Source: Gammaproteobacteria bacterium
Lineage (GTDB): Bacteria > Pseudomonadota > Gammaproteobacteria > Ga0077536
NCBI GenBank assembly: GCA_021773835.1
Contig: JAJFJQ010000057.1
Span: forward strand, 186,001 to 250,000
DNA: 64,000 nt
Reading direction: 5' to 3'
Part shown: piece by piece, positions 38,585 to 47,448 of the stretch
Layout: each line of letters opens with the position of its first letter
Position numbering within the stretch: the first letter of the stretch is position 1
The notes under the pieces: generated by a model
Databases searched by the model: none
What the model was told of the DNA's origin: nothing
The model's input: only the letters and a program-made list of their open reading frames with translations
Made by a program: the position numbers and the translations under genes

Positions 38585-39379
38585 TTAGCGCCGAGGAAGA
38601 TATTTAAGCGGTTCGACGGCTTTACCGTCGCGTCGGATCTCGAAATGCAACATGACGCGTTTCGCGTCGGAATCGCCCATCATTGCAATTTGTTGGCCCG
38701 ATTTCACAGTGGTACCTTCGGTTACCAGCAATTGATCGTTGTGCGCGTATGCGCTTAGAAAATCCTCATTGTGCTTGACGATAATAAGCGCTCCGTATCC
38801 CCGTAGTCCACTGCCGCTATAAACTACCGAGCCACCGGCTGCCGCCTTTACTGGCTTTCCGCGCTGCCCAAAAATTTCAATCCCCTTGGTACCCAATGCA
38901 GAGGTGGCCGGTTTGACCGTTCCGTCCGCGGGCCAGGACCATTTGATTGGCCGCGACGTTAACTTCACGGCTGGCGAAGGTTTTATTAGCTTAGGCTTTG
39001 TCGGCGGAGTGCGGGGATTCGTTCTCGCCGTCGGTGGCCTCGGCTGCGCCCGCGGGGCGTGCAGTCTTAAGCCTTGTCCAACCCTGATCAGGTTAGGGTT
39101 CGACAGTCGATTCCACGTCGCAAGCTTCCGAAAATCAACGCCAAATCGCCATGCAATTGAATACAAGGTATCGCCGGATCGCACCTTATACGTTGCTGGG
39201 CGGGAATCCGTTGGCCGCTTTTGTGGGTCCCCCGCGCGTTGCAGCGTGACTGAGCGTTGCTTGGCACTTGATTTGTTGGTGATAGGTGCAACCGCGTTAT
39301 TCACACATCCGCATAGTGCCATGACGGATACTGTTATGATCACACCGAAGAGCTTTGTGGAAATGACACGTTCCAGCAC
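38585..39379 (-). CDS. nlpD: NlpD-like lipoprotein with LysM and M23 domains
   Basis: NlpD activates septal amidases. The 264-residue lipoprotein has lipobox LCGC (Cys25) and one LysM domain ([19 protein letters not shown], about 64-107). A proline-rich linker and a C-terminal LytM/M23 domain follow. The LytM domain keeps little of the catalytic His/Asp set ([24 protein letters not shown]), consistent with a non-enzymatic activator. It lies 8 bases before rpoS and 15 after pcm. Confidence 0.93.
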   Translation of the reverse strand: MLERVISTKLFGVIITVSVMALCGCVNNAVAPITNKSSAKQRSVTLQRAGDPQKRPTDSRPATYKVRSGDTLYSIAWRFGVDFRKLATWNRLSNPNLIRVGQGLRLHAPRAQPRPPTARTNPRTPPTKPKLIKPSPAVKLTSRPIKWSWPADGTVKPATSALGTKGIEIFGQRGKPVKAAAGGSVVYSGSGLRGYGALIIVKHNEDFLSAYAHNDQLLVTEGTTVKSGQQIAMMGDSDAKRVMLHFEIRRDGKAVEPLKYLPRR

Positions 39380-39394
39380 AGCAAACAGAAGACC

Positions 39395-40054
39395 TTAAGT
39401 AATACCACCCACCATCGGCACAAAACTTACCAATTCCAAGATTTGCTCCTCCAGGCCGTTGGCTGTTTTTGTTAGTAACATAAGTTTCTGATCGCCGGGG
39501 CGCCCGACCGGAATTACGAGCCGACCGCCCAGCGCGAGCTGGTCGGTTAGCGCCGAAGGTATACCAACCGCTGCGGCCGCCACTAAGATTGCATCGTAAG
39601 GTGCGTTTTTTTCCCACCCCAACGTTCCGTCACCGTGGCGCACACGCACGTTGTTTACGTGCAGCTGATGGAGGCGATTACGCAATTTGCTGGCAAGCGC
39701 TCCAATGCGTTCGATGCTGTAAACCGTTTCTGCGACCTTGGCTAAAATGACACTCTGGTAGCCGCAGCCCGCGCCAATCTCGAGTGCTTTTACAATTTTG
39801 CCGTTATTAATCAATGCCGCAGTCATTACCGCAACAATGTACGGCTGCGAAATTGTTTGTCCCAATCCGATTGGTAACGCATTATTTTCGTAGGCTCTGC
39901 TGGCCAGCGCCTCATCGACGAAAAGATGCCGCGGCGTCGTACCGATGAGGTTTAAGACCAGTTCTGAATCGACTCCCATTTTGCGTATTTGCGCCACCAA
40001 ACGATCGCGTGCCCGCTGCGAGGTCATGCCGATGCCGCGCAGATCAGCGGTCAT
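39395..40054 (-). CDS. pcm: Protein-L-isoaspartate O-methyltransferase
   Basis: Pcm repairs damaged aspartyl/asparaginyl residues. The 219-residue protein has the substrate motif GLGQTISQPYIVAVM and the SAM motif ALEIGAGCGYQSVILA, with GDGTLGWEKNAPYDAILV downstream. In relatives surE precedes it; here surE is missing and argF lies upstream. Confidence 0.95.
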   Translation of the reverse strand: MTADLRGIGMTSQRARDRLVAQIRKMGVDSELVLNLIGTTPRHLFVDEALASRAYENNALPIGLGQTISQPYIVAVMTAALINNGKIVKALEIGAGCGYQSVILAKVAETVYSIERIGALASKLRNRLHQLHVNNVRVRHGDGTLGWEKNAPYDAILVAAAAVGIPSALTDQLALGGRLVIPVGRPGDQKLMLLTKTANGLEEQILELVSFVPMVGGIT

Positions 40055-40182
40055 TTACTGGGACCCTTAACGACGTCGACACCGTTTCGCGACTCACCTT
40101 AGGATAACCGGTCAGCACAGCTGTATTACATCCAGTTTCGCGCGCCAAATGGTAGATTTGTTACGAATGATACGAGCTTGCA

Positions 40183-41097
40183 TTACGCGGCAGATCCGAC
40201 AATCAGCATTTCCAGTAGCGCTTTTTGCGCGTGGAGTCGATTCCCTGCCTCGTCCCAAACCACACTGTCGGGTCTATCGAGCACGGCCGCTTCGACTTCC
40301 TGCCCGCGATGTGCCGGCAGGCAGTGCATGAACAGTACGTCCGATCGCGCCTCGGACAGCAACGCTTCGCTAACTTGAAATTGATGGAATAGGTCGTGAC
40401 GACGCTCCGCTTCGTCCTCCTGCCCCATGCTGGCCCAAACATCGGTAACGACGAGGTTGGCATTGACTACAGCTCGCTTCGGGTCATTCGAGTATTCGAC
40501 ATCGACCGCGCTCGAAATATTACCCAAGCCGCTCGGTTCGTAACCCGGCGGTGTAGCAATGCTCAGCGCGAAGCCAAATTGCTGTGCTGCATTGATATAA
40601 GAGTTACACATGTTGTTGCCGTCTCCGACCCATGCGACTTTACGTCCTTTAATATCCCCCCGGTGCTCGAAATAGGTTTGCATGTCGGCCAGCAGCTGAC
40701 ACGGGTGGAAGCTATCGGTTAGACCATTTACAACGGGTACCGTGGAATACTTAGCCAAGGTTTCGGCCACTTCATGCGAAAACGTGCGCACCATGATCGC
40801 ATCACACATCCGCGACAGTACCCGAGCGGAATCTGCGATCGGCTCTCCTCGACCGAGCTGGGTATCACGAGGCGAGAGAAATATCGCCGCACCACCGCCC
40901 TCAACCATTGCGGTTTCAAAGGAGACACGCGTTCTAGTGGAAGATTTATCGAAGATCATCGCCAGAACTCGGTTCGAAAAAATGGGCGGTCGAGTTCCCG
41001 CGGCGCGCAGCGTCTTCAGTTCATGAGCGCGTTGGATTATTGCCCTCAATTCATCGGACGATAAATCTAGAAGCGTGAGGAAGTGCCTTACGCTCAT
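40183..41097 (-). CDS. argF: Ornithine carbamoyltransferase
   Basis: ArgF makes citrulline from ornithine and carbamoyl phosphate. The 304-residue protein has the carbamoyl phosphate motif [11 protein letters not shown], the ornithine-side motifs HPCQLLAD and [11 protein letters not shown], and [11 protein letters not shown]. It starts 3 bases after argD, so the two form an arginine-biosynthesis operon. Confidence 0.96.
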   Translation of the reverse strand: MSVRHFLTLLDLSSDELRAIIQRAHELKTLRAAGTRPPIFSNRVLAMIFDKSSTRTRVSFETAMVEGGGAAIFLSPRDTQLGRGEPIADSARVLSRMCDAIMVRTFSHEVAETLAKYSTVPVVNGLTDSFHPCQLLADMQTYFEHRGDIKGRKVAWVGDGNNMCNSYINAAQQFGFALSIATPPGYEPSGLGNISSAVDVEYSNDPKRAVVNANLVVTDVWASMGQEDEAERRHDLFHQFQVSEALLSEARSDVLFMHCLPAHRGQEVEAAVLDRPDSVVWDEAGNRLHAQKALLEMLIVGSAA

Positions 41098-41100
41098 CGG

Positions 41101-42291
41101 CTAATTCGAGCTACAAAAAGCCTCAATAAGTCCACATACGGTATTAACCATATGGGCGGTCTCTTCATCAGACATGATGAGTGGTGGTAACAGCCTGACA
41201 ACACTATCTGCGGCCACGTTGATCAAGATACCGGCGTCTAGGCCGTGACCAACCAACTCTCCACATGGCCGGTCCAGCTGGATCCCAATCATCAAACCCT
41301 TTCCGCGAATTTCAACGACACCTGGGATCGAACTCAAACGGGTTTGAAATTCGGACATAATTTTCGTGCCGAGCCCAGCGCTGCGATCGGCCAAAGACTC
41401 GTCATGCATTACCGCTAACACGGCGAGTGCCGCGCGGCAGGCCAACGGATTACCGCCGAAGGTCGAGCCATGCGTCCCCGGCTGCAATACGCTTGCCGCC
41501 TTCTCTCCGGCCAGACAGGCGCCTATCGGCACGCCATTACCAAGTGACTTGGCCAAGGTCATGACGTCTGGTTGCAGTGATTCGTGCTGGAAGGCAAACC
41601 ATTTCCCCGTTCGGCACATACCGGATTGAATCTCGTCGAGCATCAACAGCGCATTGTTTGCATCACACAACTGGCGCAGCTCGTTGAGGTAGCCTGGCGG
41701 TGGCACGTTGATCCCGCCTTCGCCTTGGACCGGTTCGACGAGTACGGCCGTGATATCCGTACGCTCAGCCATCACCCTTCGTACCGCCTCGACATCTCCG
41801 AAGGGTACGTGGATGAATCCAGGCACCAGCGGTTCAAAGCCTTGTTGTACCTTTGGATTACCTGTCGCGCTCAACGTCGCCATTGTACGGCCGTGGAAGC
41901 TCCCGGCCATCGTAATCACCGTTGGGCAATCATGCCCGAGCTCGCGACCATAGAGACGCGCAATTTTTATTGCTGCCTCGTTGGCCTCGGCACCGGAATT
42001 GCAGAAGAAGACCTTGTCTAATCCCGAAACGTCCATTAGGCGTTCGCCGAGTTGTTCCTGCAAACCTATCCGGTATAAATTCGAGGTATGCAGAAGCTCA
42101 CCGGCCTGCAGGCATATGGCTTCTGTCACAGCAGGATGTGCGTGACCTAATCCGCATACCGCGATGCCACAGAGCGCATCGAAGTAGCGACGCCCGGCAT
42201 CGTCCCACAACCACACCCCTTCGCCATGGTCAAAGGTAATTTGTTGCCGATTATAGGTCGGCATCAGTACGTTTTCGGTAGAAGCATTCAT
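41101..42291 (-). CDS. argD: Acetylornithine aminotransferase
   Basis: ArgD is a PLP enzyme that transaminates N-acetylglutamate semialdehyde and often also acts in lysine synthesis. The protein (about 396 residues) has NSGAEANEAAIKIAR, GSFHGRT, LMLDEIQSGMCRTG (PLP Asp) and TLAKSLGNG with the Schiff-base Lys. Three starts are possible (42306, 42291, 42264); 42291 is chosen as a compromise without a decisive ribosome binding site. Confidence 0.94.
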   Translation of the reverse strand: MNASTENVLMPTYNRQQITFDHGEGVWLWDDAGRRYFDALCGIAVCGLGHAHPAVTEAICLQAGELLHTSNLYRIGLQEQLGERLMDVSGLDKVFFCNSGAEANEAAIKIARLYGRELGHDCPTVITMAGSFHGRTMATLSATGNPKVQQGFEPLVPGFIHVPFGDVEAVRRVMAERTDITAVLVEPVQGEGGINVPPPGYLNELRQLCDANNALLMLDEIQSGMCRTGKWFAFQHESLQPDVMTLAKSLGNGVPIGACLAGEKAASVLQPGTHGSTFGGNPLACRAALAVLAVMHDESLADRSAGLGTKIMSEFQTRLSSIPGVVEIRGKGLMIGIQLDRPCGELVGHGLDAGILINVAADSVVRLLPPLIMSDEETAHMVNTVCGLIEAFCSSN

Positions 42292-42316
42292 TCGCGCTTT
42301 TCGCATCCCGGAAATG

Positions 42317-42340
42317 CAAAACCCGGCCGCAGGGCCGGGC
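42317..42340 (-). terminator. Terminator after the PuuD-like gene
   Basis: Reading leftward, CCCGGCC and GGCCGGG form a 7-bp stem with a 4-base loop, followed by TTTTGC. It separates the PuuD-like transcript from argD-argF. Confidence 0.8.
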
Positions 42341-42371
42341 TCACAAGGTAAAACTTAAAAACCGGCTCAGA

Positions 42372-42881
42372 TCACATGGGTAGACCGTGGACGGTACTTT
42401 GCATGAACAGCAGCATCGGAATGGACATCATAACATTTGAGCGCGATGCCAAAAAAGCGACCCGGCGCGCCCGTGCCTTTTCTTCATCCGTTGCTTCCAC
42501 CATACCGAGAATTTTTTTCTGATTTGGCCAAATCATTACCCACACATTGAACAACATAAATGTACCCAGCCACGCGCCAATGCCGATGCTGGTAATTTGC
42601 AGGCTTTCGGCTCCGATCCCCAACATAAATGCGGCGCCGAATATTTTCATAGCGCCAAGATAGTAGGCACCTGTTAGCCAGGTGACGAGTGCAGACCACC
42701 GGAACCATAGCAACGCGCGTGGCGCAACGTATTTCCCGATTGCAGCAGGACCCGGCCCGCCTTCGTCAGCCGCTGCGGCTCCCATGGCCTGAGCCTGTAC
42801 GAAATTGAAATAGTAAAGTAATCCGATCCATGTGACGCCAGCGACGATGTGTAGCCATCTATCAATTAATGCCAGTTCCAT
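42372..42881 (-). CDS. PuuD-like (DUF989) membrane protein without cytochrome domain
   Basis: The 169-residue integral membrane protein has about five hydrophobic segments. The N-terminal motif LHIVAGVTWIGLLYYFNFVQ resembles the membrane part of the urate oxidase PuuD. His in LHIVAG could ligate haem. Full PuuD has an extra C-terminal cytochrome c domain that is absent here. Such short forms are common in proteobacteria and have no proven urate activity. No purine genes are adjacent. A 31-residue membrane protein gene lies 54 bases upstream and is probably co-transcribed. Confidence 0.75.
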   Translation of the reverse strand: MELALIDRWLHIVAGVTWIGLLYYFNFVQAQAMGAAAADEGGPGPAAIGKYVAPRALLWFRWSALVTWLTGAYYLGAMKIFGAAFMLGIGAESLQITSIGIGAWLGTFMLFNVWVMIWPNQKKILGMVEATDEEKARARRVAFLASRSNVMMSIPMLLFMQSTVHGLPM

Positions 42882-42935
42882 TCCCCGTCTCCCGTCTTTC
42901 GAATAATGAATGTATTAAACGTAAATTAGCGCGAA

Positions 42936-43031
42936 CTAAACGCCGGCTATGGCTTTGGCCACATAGATCAAAATCACGGACAATACGAGCCCCGCAATTA
43001 TTGTTCCGGTAACTGTGTCGAATGGGTTCAT
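42936..43031 (-). CDS. 31-residue single-pass membrane protein
   Basis: The 31-residue frame starts with ATG at 43031 and ends with TAG. GGGAGGT lies 7 bases upstream of the start, which is one of the strongest ribosome binding sites in the window. The translation starts MNPFDTVTG and then runs as a single hydrophobic helix (IIAGLVLSVILIYVA), ending KAIAGV. It lies upstream of the PuuD-like gene on the same strand. I do not recognise the family. It resembles small subunits that stabilise membrane oxidase complexes, but that role is inference. Confidence 0.7.
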   Translation of the reverse strand: MNPFDTVTGTIIAGLVLSVILIYVAKAIAGV

Positions 43032-43306
43032 TGGTTCTACCTCCCTCAAGGTGCGGTTTTACGCGGTTGCGACTCGGCGCAATTAGCGGCCAATTGTCAA
43101 TGGAAGCCGCGCAAGATTCAAGTCGCAAGCCAAGCTATGGCCTGCTCAGCGTTGGCCACCGATGTCCATCCTATGGCCACAACGGGTTGACGATGCCCAA
43201 GGAACTAGACGGGAATACCAGGCCAACCACTATCTTGGGCATTACCGAGGGTTTAGAATCGGCGGACCAGGCCTGTGAGCCGAGCTGAAATTTCCGAGGA
43301 ATCATT

Positions 43307-43624
43307 ATGGACCCCAAGCAACGAATCCAAGAAATCGTCGATAGCAATCGCATCGTACTGTTTATGAAAGGTACCCCACAGTTCCCTCAGTGTGGTTTCT
43401 CGAGCCGTACATCCGAGGCGCTAAAAGCGTGTGAGTGCGAGTACGCAACGGTCAATGTATTGGCTGATCCGGAAATCCGCGAGCACCTTCCGGCCTACTC
43501 ACAGTGGCCTACATTTCCGCAAGTTTTCATCGACGGCGAACTTGTCGGTGGCTGCGACATCGTCATGGACTTATTTCGATCCGGTGAATTACGAGAGCTC
43601 ATCGCTAACGCAGTACAAAACTAG
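43307..43624 (+). CDS. grxD: Monothiol glutaredoxin (Grx4 type)
   Basis: Grx4 carries and transfers [2Fe-2S] clusters. The 105-residue protein has the CGFS active site in KGTPQFPQCGFSSRT, the conserved WPTFPQVFIDGELVGG and GCDIVMD. It is convergent with dnaQ. Confidence 0.96.
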   Translation: MDPKQRIQEIVDSNRIVLFMKGTPQFPQCGFSSRTSEALKACECEYATVNVLADPEIREHLPAYSQWPTFPQVFIDGELVGGCDIVMDLFRSGELRELIANAVQN

Positions 43625-43638
43625 TTTACGGCGCTCGC

Positions 43639-44352
43639 TTAATTCAGCTGCCGCAACCATAGACATCCGCCACCACTTTCCTCATCTACCGATTCCAGGT
43701 TCTCGCGGTGGGCAGCGAGTTCAGTCGCGGTCGGTCGGATCACAGGGATGCCCGCACGCGTCTCGGCGGCAATGTCCGAATTATTGGTGACGAACTTTGT
43801 CGGTGCGGCGTCCGCCGCCAACTGTAAATCGACCTGCCCGCCGGTCATCGCAAGGTAAACATCCGCCAGCAGTTCCGCATCGAGCAAAGCGCCGTGCAAC
43901 TCACGACCGGTATTGTCGACTTCGTACCGGCGGCACAAAGCATCCAATGAATTTCGTTGCCCCGGGTGAAGTGCGCGCGCCATTACCAAGGTATCAACGA
44001 CTTCGCAGTAATCGTTCAGCGAGCCCCACGCATCACCGAAACGATCGAGTTCATGGTCAAGAAACCCGACGTCGAATGGTGCATTATGAATAATGAGCTC
44101 GGCTCCACGAACGAATTCAAGAAACTCTTGGGCGACGTCCGCAAACTTTGGTTTAGTGGCGAGCATTTCACTGGATAGACCGTGGACCTCGAATGCGCCG
44201 GGGTCGATCTCCCGTTCGGGGTTGATGTATTGGTGATACCGCCGGTCTGTGACCCGTCGGTTGGCTATTTCTACGCAGCCAATTTCTATAACACGGTGAC
44301 CGGATTCAGGATCTAGTCCCGTTGTTTCGGTATCAAGTACGATCTGTCGCAT
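43639..44352 (-). CDS. dnaQ: DNA polymerase III epsilon subunit (proofreading exonuclease)
   Basis: DnaQ is the 3'-5' exonuclease of the replicase. The 237-residue protein has the DEDDh residues in LDTETTGLD, HNAPFDVGFLDHE, and ELHGALLDAELLADVY. The C-terminal tail is the clamp and polymerase-binding extension. It follows rnhA directly (stop of rnhA at 44353). Confidence 0.96.
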   Translation of the reverse strand: MRQIVLDTETTGLDPESGHRVIEIGCVEIANRRVTDRRYHQYINPEREIDPGAFEVHGLSSEMLATKPKFADVAQEFLEFVRGAELIIHNAPFDVGFLDHELDRFGDAWGSLNDYCEVVDTLVMARALHPGQRNSLDALCRRYEVDNTGRELHGALLDAELLADVYLAMTGGQVDLQLAADAAPTKFVTNNSDIAAETRAGIPVIRPTATELAAHRENLESVDEESGGGCLWLRQLN

Positions 44353-44832
44353 CTACTTTCGCTCCATAGTTGGTTTGCGATCGAGATACTCGTCGATAGC
44401 CTCATTCGCCAATCTATCTGCGGTTTCGTTTCCGTGGTCGCCTGAATGTCCCTTGACCCAGCACCATTGTATTTCGTGTCGAGCGCTGTAGCTATCCAAT
44501 AGTTTCCACAGGTCCGCGTTCTTTACTGGTTTATTTGCACTGGTTTTCCAATTACGTTTTTTCCAATTCGGCAGCCAAGACGTAATGCCTTGCTGCACAT
44601 ACTTGGAGTCTGTCCACAATCGCACTCGGCTGGAGGTCTTTAAGGCGCGTAACGCTTCGATTGCGGCCGTAAGTTCCATTCGATTGTTGGTCGTGTCGAT
44701 CTCGGCGCCTTTCAGTGTTTTTTGGATCTGCTGATACCGTAATAGCACACCCCACCCACCTAACCCGGGATTACCGCGACAAGCGCCATCGGTGTATATC
44801 TCAACGATAGTATCAGCCTCGGACTCATTCAT
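44353..44832 (-). CDS. rnhA: Ribonuclease HI
   Basis: RNase HI cuts RNA in RNA-DNA hybrids. The protein of 159 residues has the four acidic residues in [28 protein letters not shown] and [12 protein letters not shown], plus GHSG. The start at 44832 (MNESEAD) is preferred over 44850. It lies between the yafS-like methyltransferase gene and dnaQ, as in Escherichia coli. Confidence 0.96.
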   Translation of the reverse strand: MNESEADTIVEIYTDGACRGNPGLGGWGVLLRYQQIQKTLKGAEIDTTNNRMELTAAIEALRALKTSSRVRLWTDSKYVQQGITSWLPNWKKRNWKTSANKPVKNADLWKLLDSYSARHEIQWCWVKGHSGDHGNETADRLANEAIDEYLDRKPTMERK

Positions 44833-44853
44833 TAGAGCAATCCAAAGCAACTG

Positions 44854-45690
44854 TCACGGTGCACGGTCCGGATGGCTTGAGACATCGTTTCTAGTACGTG
44901 TCGTCGGCTCTGCGACGCCTCCCGCCACCAATCGCCGACGCGTTTGCCACGACGCCTTAAGCGGCGTTACCGCGGCAACACGCTTTTTCCCAACAACCAC
45001 GTAAACGTTCCCGAAGAATCGCCAACAAGCGCTACCAAGCAATTCTAAAAACCGGAGCTTCATTGTTATCGATCGCCGGCCGAGCGGCGGACGGAAAGAT
45101 GTTTTTTTTAAAAACTCGATCTCGAATCCCAATAACTTTAACCAATCTGTAATGCGCGATGCTGACAAAAACTGACCGTTCCACGGTGGCCGACCGCGCC
45201 ACCCCGCCAACACCCGCCACAATCCGCAAAGGCTCCACGGGTTAAACCCGACGAGAACAATATAACCCTCACCGATCAGAACGCGCTCGGCTTCACGCAG
45301 CACAGCATGCGGTTCGCCGGCAAATTCCAATACATGTGGCGCGACCAGGACGTCGATCGTATTTGATTGTAGCGGCAACGCATCGCAGCGACCAACGACG
45401 TTACAGTGTTCGTCGGTTTCCGTCGTATTTCCGACCAACACTGTATGCGAGATGCGGGTGGTGGTTAGAAAATTTTCCGATACCTGCTTGCCTAATTGGA
45501 CAATGTGGTATCCAAATAAATTCGGTAGGATTGCGGCAACCATTTCTAGTTCGGCATCCCGAATATCGGTACCCGCGTCGACGTTAAACCATTTATGTAG
45601 TCGTGCGGTGACGTTTTTAGTATCGATTGAGCGATATTTTTGGCCGAATGTCATATCGTCATGCCAAAGTTTAGCGACACAGGCAGACAT
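44854..45690 (-). CDS. YafS-like class I methyltransferase
   Basis: The 278-residue protein belongs to the SAM-dependent methyltransferases found next to rnhA. It shows the fold segments RCDALPLQSNTIDVLVAPHVLEF and EGYIVLVGFNPWSLCGLW, with NPWS being typical. A classic GxGxG motif I is not visible; its place is FGYHIVQLGKQ. The C-terminal part is basic. The function is unknown. The nearby gloB gene of Escherichia coli is missing here. Confidence 0.82.
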   Translation of the reverse strand: MSACVAKLWHDDMTFGQKYRSIDTKNVTARLHKWFNVDAGTDIRDAELEMVAAILPNLFGYHIVQLGKQVSENFLTTTRISHTVLVGNTTETDEHCNVVGRCDALPLQSNTIDVLVAPHVLEFAGEPHAVLREAERVLIGEGYIVLVGFNPWSLCGLWRVLAGWRGRPPWNGQFLSASRITDWLKLLGFEIEFLKKTSFRPPLGRRSITMKLRFLELLGSACWRFFGNVYVVVGKKRVAAVTPLKASWQTRRRLVAGGVAEPTTRTRNDVSSHPDRAP

Positions 45691-45811
45691 GATTCATCAC
45701 TGGCCCGCTTGTGAGTTTTTTGCTTCAACACATTTTACCCTCTCGCCTCAAATATACGATTACATCGACAACGCGCCAGTTAGTAACGCTGCGTTGATGC
45801 GGTAACCATCG

Positions 45812-47419
45812 ATGGTTACCATACAGACCATGCCAATATGTCCTGCGCACCGCGCCGTGCCATCACCGATTTTAAGCCGCCTCACCCCTGCGGAAATTTC
45901 TACGGCCGTTTGCAGATACAGCGTACTCTTAATTTGGCTCAACGGTTGCGCGATTATATCAATGCCATCAACCCCAACCCCGGATCCGCCAGCCGATAAC
46001 ATATCGGACACCGAGCTTCGGTCTGAGAAAATCTCACGCGGGCAGGATGAGCCGAAAAACAGCACGGAAATTGTCCGGCCGCACGCTGACCTGTGGCAAC
46101 AACTGAGCAGCGAGTTTAACTGGAACTACCCAGACGATCCGGCAATCCGTCGCGCCATCACTTCAATCCAGCAGCACCGGCGAGACTTCGAACGTGCAAG
46201 TGAGCGCGCTACCCCATTTTTATGGCACGTCGCAGACGAGTTGCGACGGCGAAAACTCCCCGCCGAGCTCGCCCTGGTACCGCTGATAGAAAGTGGCTGG
46301 CAGGCCCACGCTCAATCACCCCGTGGCGCAACCGGGCTGTGGCAGTTCATGCCGACGACCGGTCGTAGATTTGGACTCAAACAGACCCGTTGGTACGACG
46401 CCCGGCGCGACGTTGTCGCTTCGACGAGAGCTGCGCTTGATTACTTCGAACACCTGACTCAACGCTTCGAGGGAGATTGGCTGTTGGCCGTGGCTGCCTA
46501 CAATTGTGGACCTACAAAGGTCCGACGGGCGCTCAAAAATAATCCTTCATCTGACTTTTGGACGATCGCCGCCGACCTGCCACCAGAAACGCGACGCTAC
46601 ATTCCGCGATTGCTTGCTGCAATCCACATCGTGGGCGATCCAATTGCTAACCAGATCGCCTTACATCCAATTCCGAACAAACCGGCATTCACTCGCCTAG
46701 ACCTCAAAAGCCCAATATCACTTCACCATCTGTATGGCGTCAAAGGTTGGTCTAAAGCAGATTTTGCTGAACTGAATCCGGGATTTAGTCGAGATCACAC
46801 TGCTCCTTTTGGTCCGCATGAAATTCTCGTTCCAATTGCGCTAGCGCAACAGGTTGCTGATGCACTCGCCTCAATCCCTGCCGACCAACGCCTACCGAGT
46901 AGGATCCACATCGTTAAATCGGGCGATACCTTGTCAAAAATTGCTGCCCACTACGATGTAAACCTCTTCGAGCTTAAAGCCCATAACAAGCTACGCGGAA
47001 ATTTAATTAGAATCGGCAAGGAGCTAGTTGTTCCAATGCCTGGACAATCGAATAGTGAAATCGCGACCCAAGGCAGAAGACCCGAAGCTAAGGAGCATAT
47101 CGTAAAACGTGGCGATTCCTTGTGGACAATCGCCCGACGATACGGTGCGACCTCACAAGCTATCGCAAAACTTAATCGCCTAGCGATTACTTCAACGCTT
47201 CACCCAGGCCAGGTATTACGTGTCGACGAGCGACACAATGGCACCCTTTATGCGGTTGTTCGTGGCGACTCGTTGTGGGGTATCGCACGGAAATTCAAGG
47301 TAAGCATTGAACAGTTACAAATATGGAATAACTTGTCGCGGCATCGAGTACTACAACCGGGTGAATTACTGAACGTATCGAATCCGAATAGCGCTCGGCA
47401 TCACGAGCTCAATATATAG
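45812..47419 (+). CDS. mltD: Membrane-bound lytic murein transglycosylase D with three LysM domains
   Basis: MltD cleaves peptidoglycan glycan strands to 1,6-anhydro products. The 535-residue protein has a long signal with lipobox LNGC (Cys46) and an SLT domain. The catalytic Glu is in LVPLIESGWQ, with RGATGLWQFMPTTGR and AVAAYNCGP downstream. Three LysM repeats are at about 366-410 (HIVKSGDTLSKIAAHY), 430-473 (HIVKRGDSLWTIARRY) and 483-526 (YAVVRGDSLWGIARKF). It is divergent from the yafS-like gene. Confidence 0.95.
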   Translation: MVTIQTMPICPAHRAVPSPILSRLTPAEISTAVCRYSVLLIWLNGCAIISMPSTPTPDPPADNISDTELRSEKISRGQDEPKNSTEIVRPHADLWQQLSSEFNWNYPDDPAIRRAITSIQQHRRDFERASERATPFLWHVADELRRRKLPAELALVPLIESGWQAHAQSPRGATGLWQFMPTTGRRFGLKQTRWYDARRDVVASTRAALDYFEHLTQRFEGDWLLAVAAYNCGPTKVRRALKNNPSSDFWTIAADLPPETRRYIPRLLAAIHIVGDPIANQIALHPIPNKPAFTRLDLKSPISLHHLYGVKGWSKADFAELNPGFSRDHTAPFGPHEILVPIALAQQVADALASIPADQRLPSRIHIVKSGDTLSKIAAHYDVNLFELKAHNKLRGNLIRIGKELVVPMPGQSNSEIATQGRRPEAKEHIVKRGDSLWTIARRYGATSQAIAKLNRLAITSTLHPGQVLRVDERHNGTLYAVVRGDSLWGIARKFKVSIEQLQIWNNLSRHRVLQPGELLNVSNPNSARHHELNI

Positions 47420-47448
47420 ATGGACCAGGCCGGTCAGCGATTGATGTG

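Noticed and set aside
39395-40054. Loss of surE as evidence for rearrangement
   Set aside because: surE may lie elsewhere in the genome. Absence of surE, gloB and ffh from the usual places is common among gammaproteobacteria and is not evidence for an event here.
42372-42881. Urate oxidase (PuuD) as functional call
   Set aside because: Only the membrane part is present, the cytochrome c domain is absent, and no purine catabolism genes are adjacent.
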